64,000 bases of DNA, taken from assembly GCA_023091665.1 (NCBI GenBank), contig JALJCQ010000022.1, forward strand, positions 682,001 to 746,000, read 5' to 3'. The notes under the pieces are model-generated. The model was not told the DNA's origin and did no database searches. It worked only from the letters and a program-made list of their open reading frames with translations. Positions 46,934 to 58,244 of this stretch are shown here, piece by piece. Origin of the DNA: Pythium myriotylum (Eukaryota; Oomycota; Peronosporomycetes; Pythiales; Pythiaceae). Within the stretch, counting starts at the first letter, position 1, and every line of letters begins with the position of its first letter. Made by a program: the position numbers and the translations under genes.

Positions 46934-49900
46934 TTGGATGCCACCATGTCGGGCCGGTCAGGGTATATCCGTTCTATTAACGCCCGTCTTTTCTTCATGA
47001 GTTCGTCGAGGTAGATCCCTGCAAACTCTTGCATGTGAGCATCACACTTTCCGAGCCTCAATATTTCATCTTCGGGCACTAGGTTCTTCTGCCGGAGCCG
47101 TCGGAGGTCTTCATCAATCGCGGCGTTCGTTTCAGACACGACTGCAATCACTTCCTTGGGGTACGCCTCACGGTGGACAGATATCGCGCGCGTCAATGTC
47201 GTCGTCTTGCCGCAGCCAAACGGGCCGCGCACTAGCATGATGCCAGTCTTCGTAACAAATTCCTCGACCACTCTCATTTGGCTTGGTCTCAGGAATAGCG
47301 ACTTCGTCCACATCCTCACTCTCTTCGCTCGGGTCTGTTGAGGTCGCGGGCGTTCCTTCTGATGCATGTCCCGCATGGCAAGCGCTGCGACGAGCGGCGT
47401 AGGTCGCGATGCCGCTTGGTCTATCGCCAGGAAACGTCGCACGTAGTTCAATAGACTTGTCCTCGGAACCCACATTAAATCGAGTCTGCTTGGTTGGGCT
47501 GACGTGATACTCGCGTTCGTGACTATAAACCACCGGGATCCAGATCTCATCAACACCCCGCGACCCAGTACCTGACGTTCGTGCAAGTATCTCTCGCCTG
47601 CCACCACCGCACCGTAATCCCATGGCGAGAGCTGCGCTTCGCAGACTTGCTGATCCATAGTCATGTCCAGAGAGAGGTATAATGTGGTCATCGAGCACAA
47701 CAACGGCTGGAGATGGGTCACCGATCTTGCACCATTGCTCCCTTGTTCGTCACCTTCGCTTCCACCGCCAGGCCATTCTCCTGACATCTGATTAGTCATC
47801 GATCCCCCTGAGAGCCTCAACCGGACACACTGCGCATCTCGCTTGATGGGTGGCAAGTCGGGGCCTTCAGTGGCGTAGAGCATCTCGAGATGCGTCGCAA
47901 GCGCGCCCGCCAGCAGATAGTCTCTCACGCTCGTGAAATAGTCGAAGTTGACCCGTCGCATCTTGAAATATCGCCAGTGTCTACACTCGCCTTCATACTG
48001 GAAATGCGGGCGGTTCACATCGTACGCTAGGCAGCAGTCTTTGTCCCGGCACTCTCCGTACTTGTCTGTCCACATCTCCCGCAAGAATATTGCGCGCGAT
48101 TCTTCGCCACGCGAGAGGATTGTTCCGGCCAGCATTAGTTCCCTCAGCAAGCACTTGTCGACAGGGGGTGCCGGACCGTCGGGAAGACGCATTTTGTCTA
48201 GGCCGCCTTCAATCATATCTTGCACGCGCTGCTCACTGTCCTTGTAGAACATCCTCAACTTGGAGTCTGGTGCGAGGTCACTTGCTCTCAAACGATCACA
48301 TGTGTCGGCTGAGAGAACTTTCCTTGATTGGTCTGGAGCAATTCGGACGGTGATGTATTGTGGTGCACCATCGTGTGCATTTCGCCACACCACTTCGTCC
48401 TCTTCTATCATCGGCGCAGCGTGTGGTGGGTCTTGAGGTCCTCGGATCTCGTGGGATCCGCCTTTGATGCTCTCAGCGGCATGGTCTTCCAAGCTGGAGG
48501 GAGTGTGCCCCACGGAAGGGACCAGACTGTTCACTACACTTCGACTGGCGACTGGTTCCTTGGCCAGACTGATCACTTCAGATGGAGGGTCTACTAAAAG
48601 GTCGACCAAGTTAGTTGCCTTCGCTACCTCCGCCAGACTGTTCACTCCAGCTTGTGTGGCCTCTGGCAAATCCTCCAGACTGTTCACTTCGTCTTCACCG
48701 CCCACTAATGGGGTAGCCAGACTGATCACTTCGGGTGCGTGGTCGGAAACTTCGTCTGCCTTGGACGAAGCTTGAGCAATCGGAACGTCGGCTGTATCTG
48801 CTGGCACGCCTTCATACACTGGAATTGAAGGCGTTTCGTCCGTGGCACCTTCGCGTACGCTTCCTCCGGGAGCCTGCAGTTCGTGGGTCTCAGTCTCTCT
48901 AGGCGCTGGAGTTTCTCTAGTAGTTCCTGTGGTCACCGTAGCGCTGTCTTCAAGGCTCTCGCCCGCATCCGTCGCTCTGACACCGTCTCCTTGCTCTAAG
49001 GTCGTCGGCAGATTCTCTGCTTGGCCGCTCATCCCCTGGTCCGTGTCCTGCTTCGACTCTTCACTAGCTTGCTGGCTGCAATATTCCACGATGGCCGTCG
49101 CCTCGCCAAGAGCCTGTGCCACGGCAAGGTCGACGTCTTCTTCATCAGGTCTGACTGGGTCATTCGTTGGTGCGTCATCATCTGACTCTTCATTCACGCC
49201 CTCGAACAAGATCTCATCTCCACTCTCGGCGACGCTCTCGACCTCCGCATTGTCAGATCGCAGGGCCAGCAGCGTCTCAGCCAATACGGCGCTTGGCATC
49301 GTGCATCCCGAGTGGGCAACGGTCTTCCCTGGCCGAGTGGCACCACCTTGGTTGGCCTCACACACAAACGGCTCGATGAGAATTCCTTGGCCTGGACTGG
49401 CTTCCTTCTCTTCCGTCGAACCACCGACTTCCTTATCGATAACTTTCAGCTCTTTCCAACGACGACGCACAGCAAACTCGGAGACTTCCAACGCTGCCGA
49501 GAGTTCTTTAATTGCTTGTCCGCGCTTCCGCTTCTCTTGCTTCATAGCTTGACGGGTCTGTTGATCGTCCTTGTCCGTCCACCGCCTGGGCAGCTTCGTC
49601 GCTTCGGGCTTCCCATCACGTAAGGTGTTCAGTCGTTTATTGATGGCCACAATGGTGCGGTCACCAATGGGTACTCCATCTCGTTCTCCGAGGGCCAGGA
49701 GCTCGCTCTGTATCGCTTCGTGACATATAGCTGCGCCCTCGTCCTTATGCGCGTGTAGAGCCTTCATCAATACGGCGTCTTCGTCGGGATGCCATACTCG
49801 GCGCGCCATAGTCAGCGTTTGTCGGTCCGTGGCCGTCCCCTGGTCGCTTGAACGGTTGCTCTTGCGACTCGAATCTCGCTCTGAGATGCTGGAAAGCTTG

Positions 49901-50514
49901 GTCATCACCGTCTTGTATTCTCGAGATGCCCACCCGTGAGCCTGAACCTTATCAAGATACTTCGCATATATGTCTCGGTTCGAGGTCTTCGCCTTCTTCT
50001 CCGCAGTCAGAAACGCTTCTTGCTCAGGCGTCCACTTGGTGAGCTTGGGCTCTGTACTCTTCCTCAACTCTGGATCTCTTTGGCAGCGAGCTCGGCAGGC
50101 ATTAGCATCACGCAATGGGTGTCCGGTAACTTCGTTGATCTTGTTGAATTCCTCAGCGAACCGGTTCCACGTCCACTTGTTGCGGTCCTTCAGCTCGTAC
50201 AGGACGCGTAACGTCTTGAGCTGCCCTTCCGGCCAGTGTGAGCCAGCACTCTTCTTCGAGGCCGAACGAGCAGGGGCTTCAGCTTGGCTTCCGGCACGAG
50301 CGAGCTTTCTTGACGAGTTGACAGAAGTATCTCCTTCATCTTGAGCCGTGTGTCGAGCGGAAGTCGAGGGCGGTGGCGTTTCTTGATGCGTACCTTGCCG
50401 TGTAGCTTCTCCTTCAATTCCAGGCGGCGTCTCGATTGTGTCTTGCCGCCCTTCGTCTGAGCCCTCTACCTGGCCCTTGTCAGTCCCACGCTTGCGCTTC
50501 ATGCCAGCTGCCAT
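46930..50514 (-). CDS. SANT repeats plus helicase motifs I/Ia, E1-C (1194 residues)
   Basis: ATG at 50514. Same layout as unit B with a few substitutions (for example Gly-to-Asp in the EVISL linker). SANT repeats and Walker A intact. Confidence 0.85.
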   Translation of the reverse strand: MAAGMKRKRGTDKGQVEGSDEGRQDTIETPPGIEGEATRQGTHQETPPPSTSARHTAQDEGDTSVNSSRKLARAGSQAEAPARSASKKSAGSHWPEGQLKTLRVLYELKDRNKWTWNRFAEEFNKINEVTGHPLRDANACRARCQRDPELRKSTEPKLTKWTPEQEAFLTAEKKAKTSNRDIYAKYLDKVQAHGWASREYKTVMTKLSSISERDSSRKSNRSSDQGTATDRQTLTMARRVWHPDEDAVLMKALHAHKDEGAAICHEAIQSELLALGERDGVPIGDRTIVAINKRLNTLRDGKPEATKLPRRWTDKDDQQTRQAMKQEKRKRGQAIKELSAALEVSEFAVRRRWKELKVIDKEVGGSTEEKEASPGQGILIEPFVCEANQGGATRPGKTVAHSGCTMPSAVLAETLLALRSDNAEVESVAESGDEILFEGVNEESDDDAPTNDPVRPDEEDVDLAVAQALGEATAIVEYCSQQASEESKQDTDQGMSGQAENLPTTLEQGDGVRATDAGESLEDSATVTTGTTRETPAPRETETHELQAPGGSVREGATDETPSIPVYEGVPADTADVPIAQASSKADEVSDHAPEVISLATPLVGGEDEVNSLEDLPEATQAGVNSLAEVAKATNLVDLLVDPPSEVISLAKEPVASRSVVNSLVPSVGHTPSSLEDHAAESIKGGSHEIRGPQDPPHAAPMIEEDEVVWRNAHDGAPQYITVRIAPDQSRKVLSADTCDRLRASDLAPDSKLRMFYKDSEQRVQDMIEGGLDKMRLPDGPAPPVDKCLLRELMLAGTILSRGEESRAIFLREMWTDKYGECRDKDCCLAYDVNRPHFQYEGECRHWRYFKMRRVNFDYFTSVRDYLLAGALATHLEMLYATEGPDLPPIKRDAQCVRLRLSGGSMTNQMSGEWPGGGSEGDEQGSNGARSVTHLQPLLCSMTTLYLSLDMTMDQQVCEAQLSPWDYGAVVAGERYLHERQVLGRGVLMRSGSRWFIVTNASITSAQPSRLDLMWVPRTSLLNYVRRFLAIDQAASRPTPLVAALAMRDMHQKERPRPQQTRAKRVRMWTKSLFLRPSQMRVVEEFVTKTGIMLVRGPFGCGKTTTLTRAISVHREAYPKEVIAVVSETNAAIDEDLRRLRQKNLVPEDEILRLGKCDAHMQEFAGIYLDELMKKRRALIERIYPDRPDMVASK

Positions 50515-51684
50515 TGTTCCGTCCGCCAGACCTGATCACTTCGCGCCGGCCTCGATAGGGTGTCTCCGCCAGACTGTTCAACTCACTTGATTTCCTCGTT
50601 CGCAGTGGAAGTTTCTTGACGCTTCAATCGAGCTCTCCCCTTCTTACACGTTCTTATACGTTCTTAGACGTCGGGGCTGGATCCTCACCAACCAGACTGT
50701 TCACTTCCGTTTCAGGGACCTCCACCTCGTCCGCCAGACTGATCACTTCACCTGGGGCCGTTAGGTTCGCGTAAACCCTTCAGTGCGTACTTGGTCCTCT
50801 GGCTGGGATGGTTAGAAGGCCGGCCTCTCCCATTTCTTGATCGAGCCTGAAGTTTCTCGACGCGCCTTGGTGCGCCAAGCCCGCCGCTCGTTCTCGGCCT
50901 CCACCCGCGCTGCCATCTCCTTCCATGATCACTCCCGCTTGCTGCTCCAAGTTCACACAGTCCCTTAACGTCGTCCAAGGTAATTATCGTCGGCGAAGAA
51001 CATCGATTTGTTGACGGCTGCTAACGCTTTTTTCTCACCCTCCATGCCAGCGCCGCCCGCGCTCTGTCAAGCCGTTGTCGACCACAGCGGACACGTACTC
51101 ATAGGCGCTGCCATCATTCGGATAAGACGAATAGCCATGTTCACACACCGTTTCTGCTCCTTCACTTGCGTTCACCGTCATAGACACCGATTTCGACTGA
51201 TCCTTCCCCTCATGGTGACCAGACTGATCACTTCACCGAAACCGACCAGACCGATCCCTAACAAGCCTGGCCAGACTGATCACTTCGCTTCCCTTGGGTC
51301 CAGTATTTAAAGCCAAGTCGCACCAATCATCAACCAAACAGGTCTCTTGCCTCCGGCGCCATTCGTCACCGCGCTTCGCCCTACGAGTTCGAGTCGTCCC
51401 CAGTCATCTTCACATCATCAACGCAGGCCGCGCCACACTACAAAGGTGCGCTCTTCCTCTCTGACATCCATACCGCTTCGTTCCTCTCTGGCGCACGGGC
51501 CTCCTCGTCGATCACATCTCGCTTGTCATCAGTCACCTCATCTTCACCATTTTCTTCGCACATGCACAGACGCTTCCTCTCTCCTCTCTCCGCTGCATCA
51601 CCTCATCCCTCTCAACCGGCGCATCAAGACTGATCCACTCGAATGAGCCCTTCAGTTCGACAACGCCGCGGCTTCTTGGCGGAT
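50515..51684. other. Untranslated spacer upstream of SANT-helicase ORF, E1-C
   Basis: Same motif copies as unit B, the decamer array at 50642-50671 and TATTTAAA near 51304. No gene seen. Confidence 0.6.
50642..50671 (-). promoter_or_regulatory. Three-fold decamer with TATAAG, unit C
   Basis: Same as in units A and B: ACGTnTAAGA three times on the sense strand. Confidence 0.35.
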
Positions 51685-52146
51685 TCAGTCCGCGTCAAAC
51701 CGTCTCAACTCGCTTGTTTCTCTCGGCGGGTTCGATCCGCTCCGAGTCCTCCTAACTCTCTCGTTTCTTTCTAAGGCTTCTACGACAGGGGTGGTCAACG
51801 TCCGCGCTTCCCATACTGCTTCGCTGATCAGGCTCAACAGCAGATCACCACTTTCGCTGACACGTGCGTGCGCTCGCTTCTGTTCTTCGTCCGGTAGTTG
51901 ATCAGACAGCCAGATTCCAAACATGCGCTTCACTCGCCACCTCGCCCACCACATCGCCTCAATTGTCGTCTCGCCGGACAGTCTCCGTGTCAAGACGTAG
52001 CCCCTTTCGGTCAACCCAGTGCACTGGCACCGCCTAAGGCTTGTAGCTTCCATGTCAACAATACAATATTCATTCTTGATGCATCCACCGCATACCCATG
52101 GCAGAATGCGCTCACCACAAAACGTAGCTCCTTGAAACTTGTTCAT
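51685..52146 (-). CDS. Cys-rich orphan protein of E1-C (153 residues)
   Basis: ATG at 52146. Same residues as unit A, including Ala near residue 7. Confidence 0.6.
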   Translation of the reverse strand: MNKFQGATFCGERILPWVCGGCIKNEYCIVDMEATSLRRCQCTGLTERGYVLTRRLSGETTIEAMWWARWRVKRMFGIWLSDQLPDEEQKRAHARVSESGDLLLSLISEAVWEARTLTTPVVEALERNERVRRTRSGSNPPRETSELRRFDAD

Positions 52147-52539
52147 CACATGTCAACTTCGCGATTTCTTGTGCAACCAACTCGGGTCCGCACCTCAGCA
52201 TTCCGCAGCCAACTTGGGCCCCCGGCGCCGGATTCCATCGCAGGCTGTACAGTGGGTTTGATCCACCTTTCAACCCCAGAACTTGACCTTACCACGTACT
52301 CGATCCGCGTCAGGTCACTATAGAGCTGTACTTCGATTCAGCTCTTTCTTCTTCTCCTTCTCCTCATCATCTTTCCTTCCTCAGCGTCTCTCCTTCAGTC
52401 GCGGCGCTCCGCATCACCTCGCCGCGCACCTTCAGTCTCGTCCCCTCATTCTTGTGACCTCGCTCCGGCCAGACTGTTCACTTGGTCCCTTCGCCGAGCA
52501 CCTTCTCACACCAGACTGGTCACTTCGCCAGGTCACTCT
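52147..52539. other. Spacer between pol and Cys-rich ORF, E1-C
   Basis: Two motif copies (52469 and 52511) and the pyrimidine tract. No gene. Confidence 0.5.
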
Positions 52540-55500
52540 CTACTCGTCACTCGAATCACTCTCATCGACCTCTTCCTCATGAGTAGTTTGAGCGGCCTCC
52601 TTGCGGTTCTCCCATGCCCGTCTTGCGTCGAACTCGTATAGCAGAGCGTTGCAGTGTAGATTCTCTTCCGGCTCCCATGTAGGCTCCTCGTGACCGACCC
52701 ATTTGATCAAGTACTCGCGCATTCGTCTACCGTTCCTCGTCCGCTTCTTATATCGGCAGTCGACCACCTTTTCCACCTCATATTCGTCATCAACACCTTC
52801 TTCGTACCACGAATCCTCAGGCAATAGAGCTTCGTCCAACTCGAGGTCTTGAATGCTCTCAATCTTTTCACGTGGCCTCCGCATCCTTGAGACGAATGGC
52901 TTGAGCCGGGAGATATGGATCATCGGCATGACTTGATTCTCGCTCCGATCGAACTTTAGCTTGTACACCGACTCACTGACACGCTCTTCTATCTGATATG
53001 GACCATGCCACAGGTGCGATAGCTTCCTCACGAGTCCTTCCTTGACCAAAACGTGATACAGCCACACAAGCTCACCTGGCTGATACTCCGTTCTCACCGT
53101 CGACTGCAGATTCTCGTCGGCCTGCTCGTTGTTCTTCCTCGCACGTTCTTCCATTAATTTCTGCTGAATAAATTCGGCGTGCGCCTGGGCTTGTTCATGC
53201 TGCTTTGCAATTTTCTGCCGCCATTCAAGTGCGTTTCGTTCCTTGAGCGTGCCATCCTTGGGGGGAATCGCTGCTTCTAGTTGCGTTCGTGCATCCCAGC
53301 CATGCACCAGATAAAAACTAGTCTGCTTGTGCTGTAGACTCACTGACGTGTTGAGGGCCAACTCAAGCTGCTGAACATATTCATCCCAGTTCTTCTGCTC
53401 CGCATCAGCAATATAGCACTTGATCGCCCTTACCACAGTCTGCACAGAACGTTCCTGTTTTCCATTCGCTTGCGGTCGATAAGCTAGTGTCGGGCGCTGC
53501 TTCTGATTCATCATGCGGTTGAATCGCTTGAATACAGAACTCATGAAGCGTGGGTCGCGGTCGTGTCGAATCATTTCTTGGGCCCCAAATCGCTTGAATA
53601 CCCCACTCAAATACGCCTCTGCGACGGATTGCGCTGTCGTGTCGGCCATCGGAATGAGAATTACAAAACCTGAGAAGAGGCAGATGCAACAGAGCATGGC
53701 TTCATTTCCGTTGTACGTCTTGGGGAGGGGAATCGCGAAATCCATAGCGAGCACCTGAAATGGCCTGGTCGCGACAATATTGCCACTGGACCGACCTTTG
53801 TATCGGGGCTTGCCCTTCGCAGTGGCGCAGTCTTCACACGAGGCAACATACCATTCTACATCCGCATACATGCCTCTCCAGTAGTATAGACGGCGCATTC
53901 GCTCGAACACACGCCCCACACCTTGGTGTGCACCAGCCCCGAGTTCTTCATGATAGGCGCATAATAAATCTTTCTGCAGAGTGCCCGGCACTACCAATCG
54001 CATCTTCAAAGCTTCCGATTTCCCTCCTTGGGGGGAGTAGTACAACACCCCATCTGAATCGAGCACATATAGGACAGCGATCCGCGCTACCCGCTTGAGC
54101 GCGGTCGACGAAGAGAACTCCTCCTCATTGCCCTCGAGATACGCGATTACCTGCTTGCACCATTCATCTCGGCGTTGCGCTGCCGCCACTCGTCGGAACC
54201 TCTCCACCTGAGCTTGACTTAGCATCTCCCCGCTCACATGCAATGGTGTCCATTCTCTGGCCGGCTTTGATCCATCATCCTCGAATGTCCCAATGTCAGC
54301 TGCGTTCGACCCTTCTTTTTGCTTCTTCGTGTGGCTCTCCTTCTTCGACCTCGTCCGCTTTCTCGTGTCGACAACAAACACTTCGTAGATTGAACCGTCA
54401 TACAATCCCGCCACCTGGCGCCCGCTCGCCACTTTGACTGGCGCGAATTCGCTCTTCTCTTCCAACGCTGACTGCGATTCTTCACCAGACTGTTCGCTTG
54501 ACTCTGCACGGGTGGTAGTCGAATCCAGACTGATCAGTTGACCTGAATTTGGCTCAGCCTTGTGGCCAGACTGGTCAACTCGCCTTACCATTATAGTGGC
54601 CCCCGGTTCCGCCTCCAGCTTTCCTTCGTACACGTGTTCATCATCCACGCGGTACAACAACTCCGGGAGAGTGTTCAAAAGCTCCAAGTCGTGCAAGCGC
54701 GCATCATCAGTGACCGAGCCTCTCGACTGGGATCGCATGGCCTCCCTGGTGAGGAAGTCTGCCGCCTGGTTGTACTTACGCGCGATGTGAATGAAACTCA
54801 CACTGTCGAACAAGGTGAGCTGCTCTTTTGCCCGATTCGGCCAGACTTGTAGCGACGCTTGATTGCACCGAAGGTCACCGTTTACCTGCCCGATTACCAG
54901 GCGGGAGTCGCCACACACGAGCACCTCCTTGATACCCCGCGTCGTTGCCAGTTCGAGTGCGCCGAGCAGGCCGTGATATTCACTGTCGTTCACGGTAAGC
55001 CCTTCCTTCACATCATATTCCGCGGCAACCACCTTCCACTCAGGCAGTTTCCATAGGATCATACCAAACGTGCCAGACCGGGTACCCTTCAACTTGACTG
55101 CCCCATCGAACGTGAGCACGTATCCGTCTGCATTTCTTCGTAGATCAGGGAAGGGTCGAATGACTGGTATATCTTTAATTGTCTTCATCGGCGCGATGTC
55201 TTCGAGTATTGCATCCATTTGTTCTGCAGGTGTTATCGATGCTGCCAACACTGCCATCAAACCGGCGGGAGTCTCATCGCTTCGAATAATTGTCAAGCTC
55301 CATGGCGACAACATGGCGGCCCACTGGATGGTACGACCGGTCAGACTCTTCGACGTGAAGACCCACTTCATGGTAGAGTATCTCGCGTACACTATAATCG
55401 GTTGGCCGAGCAGGTAGTGACTCGCGACGTGGAGCGTCTTCAGCAGAGCTAACACTTCTTGTTCTGCAGGCGTATACCGAGTCTCTGCATCCTTGAAAAC

Positions 55501-56948
55501 TTTACTCACAAATCGAACTGGATGTAGAATCCCGTCGTGCTCTTGGCAAACTGATGCTCCGACAGCCCACTTGTTCGTGTACAGCACTATAACAAGCTCT
55601 CGTCCGCGTTCAACATGGCGCAGAAGAGGCGCGTCGCATAGCTTCATCTTCAGTTCTTCGAAGGCTCTCTTTGCATGATCAAGTTGGCTCCCATCTCTCA
55701 GTCTCAGGTCAGTGACCTCATACAGGACTGCCGCATAAGTCGCAAAGTTGCTGATAAACTTGTGGTAATAAATCAGGCTGCCGATGAATCGCTGCAACCC
55801 TTTCTGCGTCGACGGAAACGGCATCTGCCTGATCGACTCGAGGTTTCTTGGGGCGCTCATCAACCCTTCTCGCGAGACCACGTGACTGAGGAACTCAACT
55901 GACTTTTTTCCAAACGAACTCTTCCGCAAACTCACGGTCACTCCCCAGTATTGAAATGCATCGAGCAGACACTGCAGCATCACGTTCATCTCCGACCGTC
56001 GTTGCCCCAAAGGTGATATCATCAATGTATGATCGGCGCTTGATCACCGGCAGTACATCCGACTCCTGTGGCTCACCTCGATGAAATACGTCTCGCTTCA
56101 GCGGTACGTCAATGTCGATGCGCTCCTTCTCTCGTTGGGCCTCCATGTCATCTAACTCGTCCTCCGTCCACCCGACAGCCTTGAATCTCACATCACGGTT
56201 GCTGAGTCGTCTCACCATGCTCCACAGCGCGTTATCAATCATGCGCTGGTAGATCTGTGGGGCATTCTTCAACCCTTGAGGCATCCTCGTCCATTCGAAG
56301 TGTCCGAGCGGGCATATAAATGCAGTCACAAGTCGCGCGCGGACCGTTAAAGGTACAGCTCAGAATCCGCTCGCATTATCCAAGGAGCAAAACCACATGA
56401 TCCCTTCAAAATTGTCGAGCAGATCATCTATCAGTGGCAACGCGTACACCATCAGCTTCGTTAGTCGATTCACCAGACGATAGTCGATGCAAAGGCGGAT
56501 GTCTTTCCCGTTCTTCTTCAGCACAATGACGATCGGTGATGCCCATGGTGAGTTCGAATATCTTATCAAACCTTGTCGGAGAAGGCCGCGCAGTAACTCA
56601 TACAATCTTCCCAGCAGGTGCGGCGGCACTCGTCTCGCGGCTTGAGCGATCGGCTTCGCGTCCCCGACGTCCACGTCACACACGACTCCTTTCGCTGGCG
56701 GCGGTAGAGCGTTCCCGGAGCTAATAAAGCTAGCGGACCTTGCTTCCAACGTTTCTCTGATCATCTCAATCTCCTCGGCCGTCGTCTCCTCGTCGCCGAT
56801 GTCAGCTTCACTCATGTCGACTTCCACCAGCGGGGCCTCGTCAAACTCAGGTAGCAACGCAAGCTGCTCTTTCATGCTCTCAACTGACATCTCTACCCCC
56901 TCATGGACGTAGACTTCTCTTGCAAACTTCGACTGATCCAGATCTTCA

Positions 56949-56980
<32 letters not shown>

Positions 56981-58181
56981 CGTCCAGCATGCAAACCTGG
57001 GAAGACGCTCGCTCACCCGCCAGACTGTTCACTTCAGTTGCTCCCGCTCTGCCCTGGACCAGACTGATCACTTCGGCCTCTTCATGATTGAGACATTCCG
57101 CCAGACTGATCGCTTCGGTGACCGCGCCTCTATTCGGCTCCGTACTCGCCTCTTTAGTGGCCCCTCCTTTGCTCGACTCCAGACCGATCACTTCGAGGCG
57201 GGTCTCCCCAGCAACCAGCACAGCAACGTCGCTGCCACGCAGGAGCGGCATCTTCACAGCCAAGCGCACCGCGTCATACGAAGCCGCATACGCCTCACAG
57301 CGCAGATCATCATAACTCAGCAGCGGCAACGCATCTTCGTCAGGCACTTCACACCGCTTCTTGCCCAAGTCGATCTTCAGCCCAGCGCACATCATGAAGT
57401 CGGTGCCGAGAATAATTAACGAGTGAGCTTCAAACTCAGCCACCCACATCTCGACTTCGTACACCACGAACTCTCCCAGCCGGATCTTCACCACGACCTT
57501 TCCGTGTGCTTGCATCGGTTCCTCGCTCACACCGAAGAATTCACTCGAGTCCTCGAACGCCCGCACTCTCAACCCCAACTTACGTGCCAAGTTGGTGTGT
57601 AACAGACTGATGTTCGCTCCCGAATCCAGCATCAACGGAATCTCGAGTCCTTCAACAGCACCATGCACGAAGGCTTGTATCTTCTCGTTCGTTGACAATT
57701 CGTGGCTCTTCCACCACCCTCGTCGTTCATCACCAACGAGACGAATGTGAGTTACCTTTCTTTGCAGAGATATATCTCGAGCACCATTTGGCATCTTCAT
57801 ATCTTCTTCATCAGCATCTTTGTCGCAAGCGCCCTCATCACCTTCTTCAATTGGCTCAATTGGGCACCATAGCACACGCAACTCTTCATCTTCATCACCA
57901 ACTGCTTCTCTCATATATACATCTTCACATACACAGTTTCCATCACTTGTTTCTTCTTGTTTCTCATCCACAGTCGACACTACCGATTCAAACACCGCAG
58001 GTAGCGTGACATCCTTGACTGTATCTTCATACACGTTCCGTTCTTCATGCACAGTGTCATCATAACTTGTTTCTTCATGTTTCTTCGCTCCATTTTCCAC
58101 GTGAACACTTTCTTCATCAATGTAAGGCGCCTTTTGTTTCTGGTATTTCTTCGATTTGCGCCGGATCTTCTTCACATGCAA
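52540..58181 (-). pseudogene. pol: Pol of E1-C, broken at three places
   Basis: In reading order: the poly-G tract is 30 bases (56949-56978), which shifts the frame after the Pro run; a Trp codon in the reverse transcriptase GFWAVP segment is a TGA stop (56362-56360); and two bases are missing near 55996, shifting the frame again before the reverse transcriptase thumb. The parts upstream and downstream are otherwise very close to unit B. The element could move only with proteins from another copy. Confidence 0.9.
56949..56978. repeat. Poly-G tract, 30 bases, in pol linker, unit C
   Basis: One base longer than unit A and 16 longer than unit B; out of frame for pol. Confidence 0.92.
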
Positions 58182-58207
58182 AGTCGCCGCGACGTCTCCG
58201 TCACGTA

Positions 58208-58244
58208 CAGCACTGGCAGAGCGCTGCGGGGCTAGCGGTTTAAC
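58208..58244 (-). promoter_or_regulatory. Gag-Pol -1 frameshift signal, E1-C
   Basis: GTTAAAC at 58244-58238 and the downstream hairpin are kept even though pol is broken. Confidence 0.7.
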
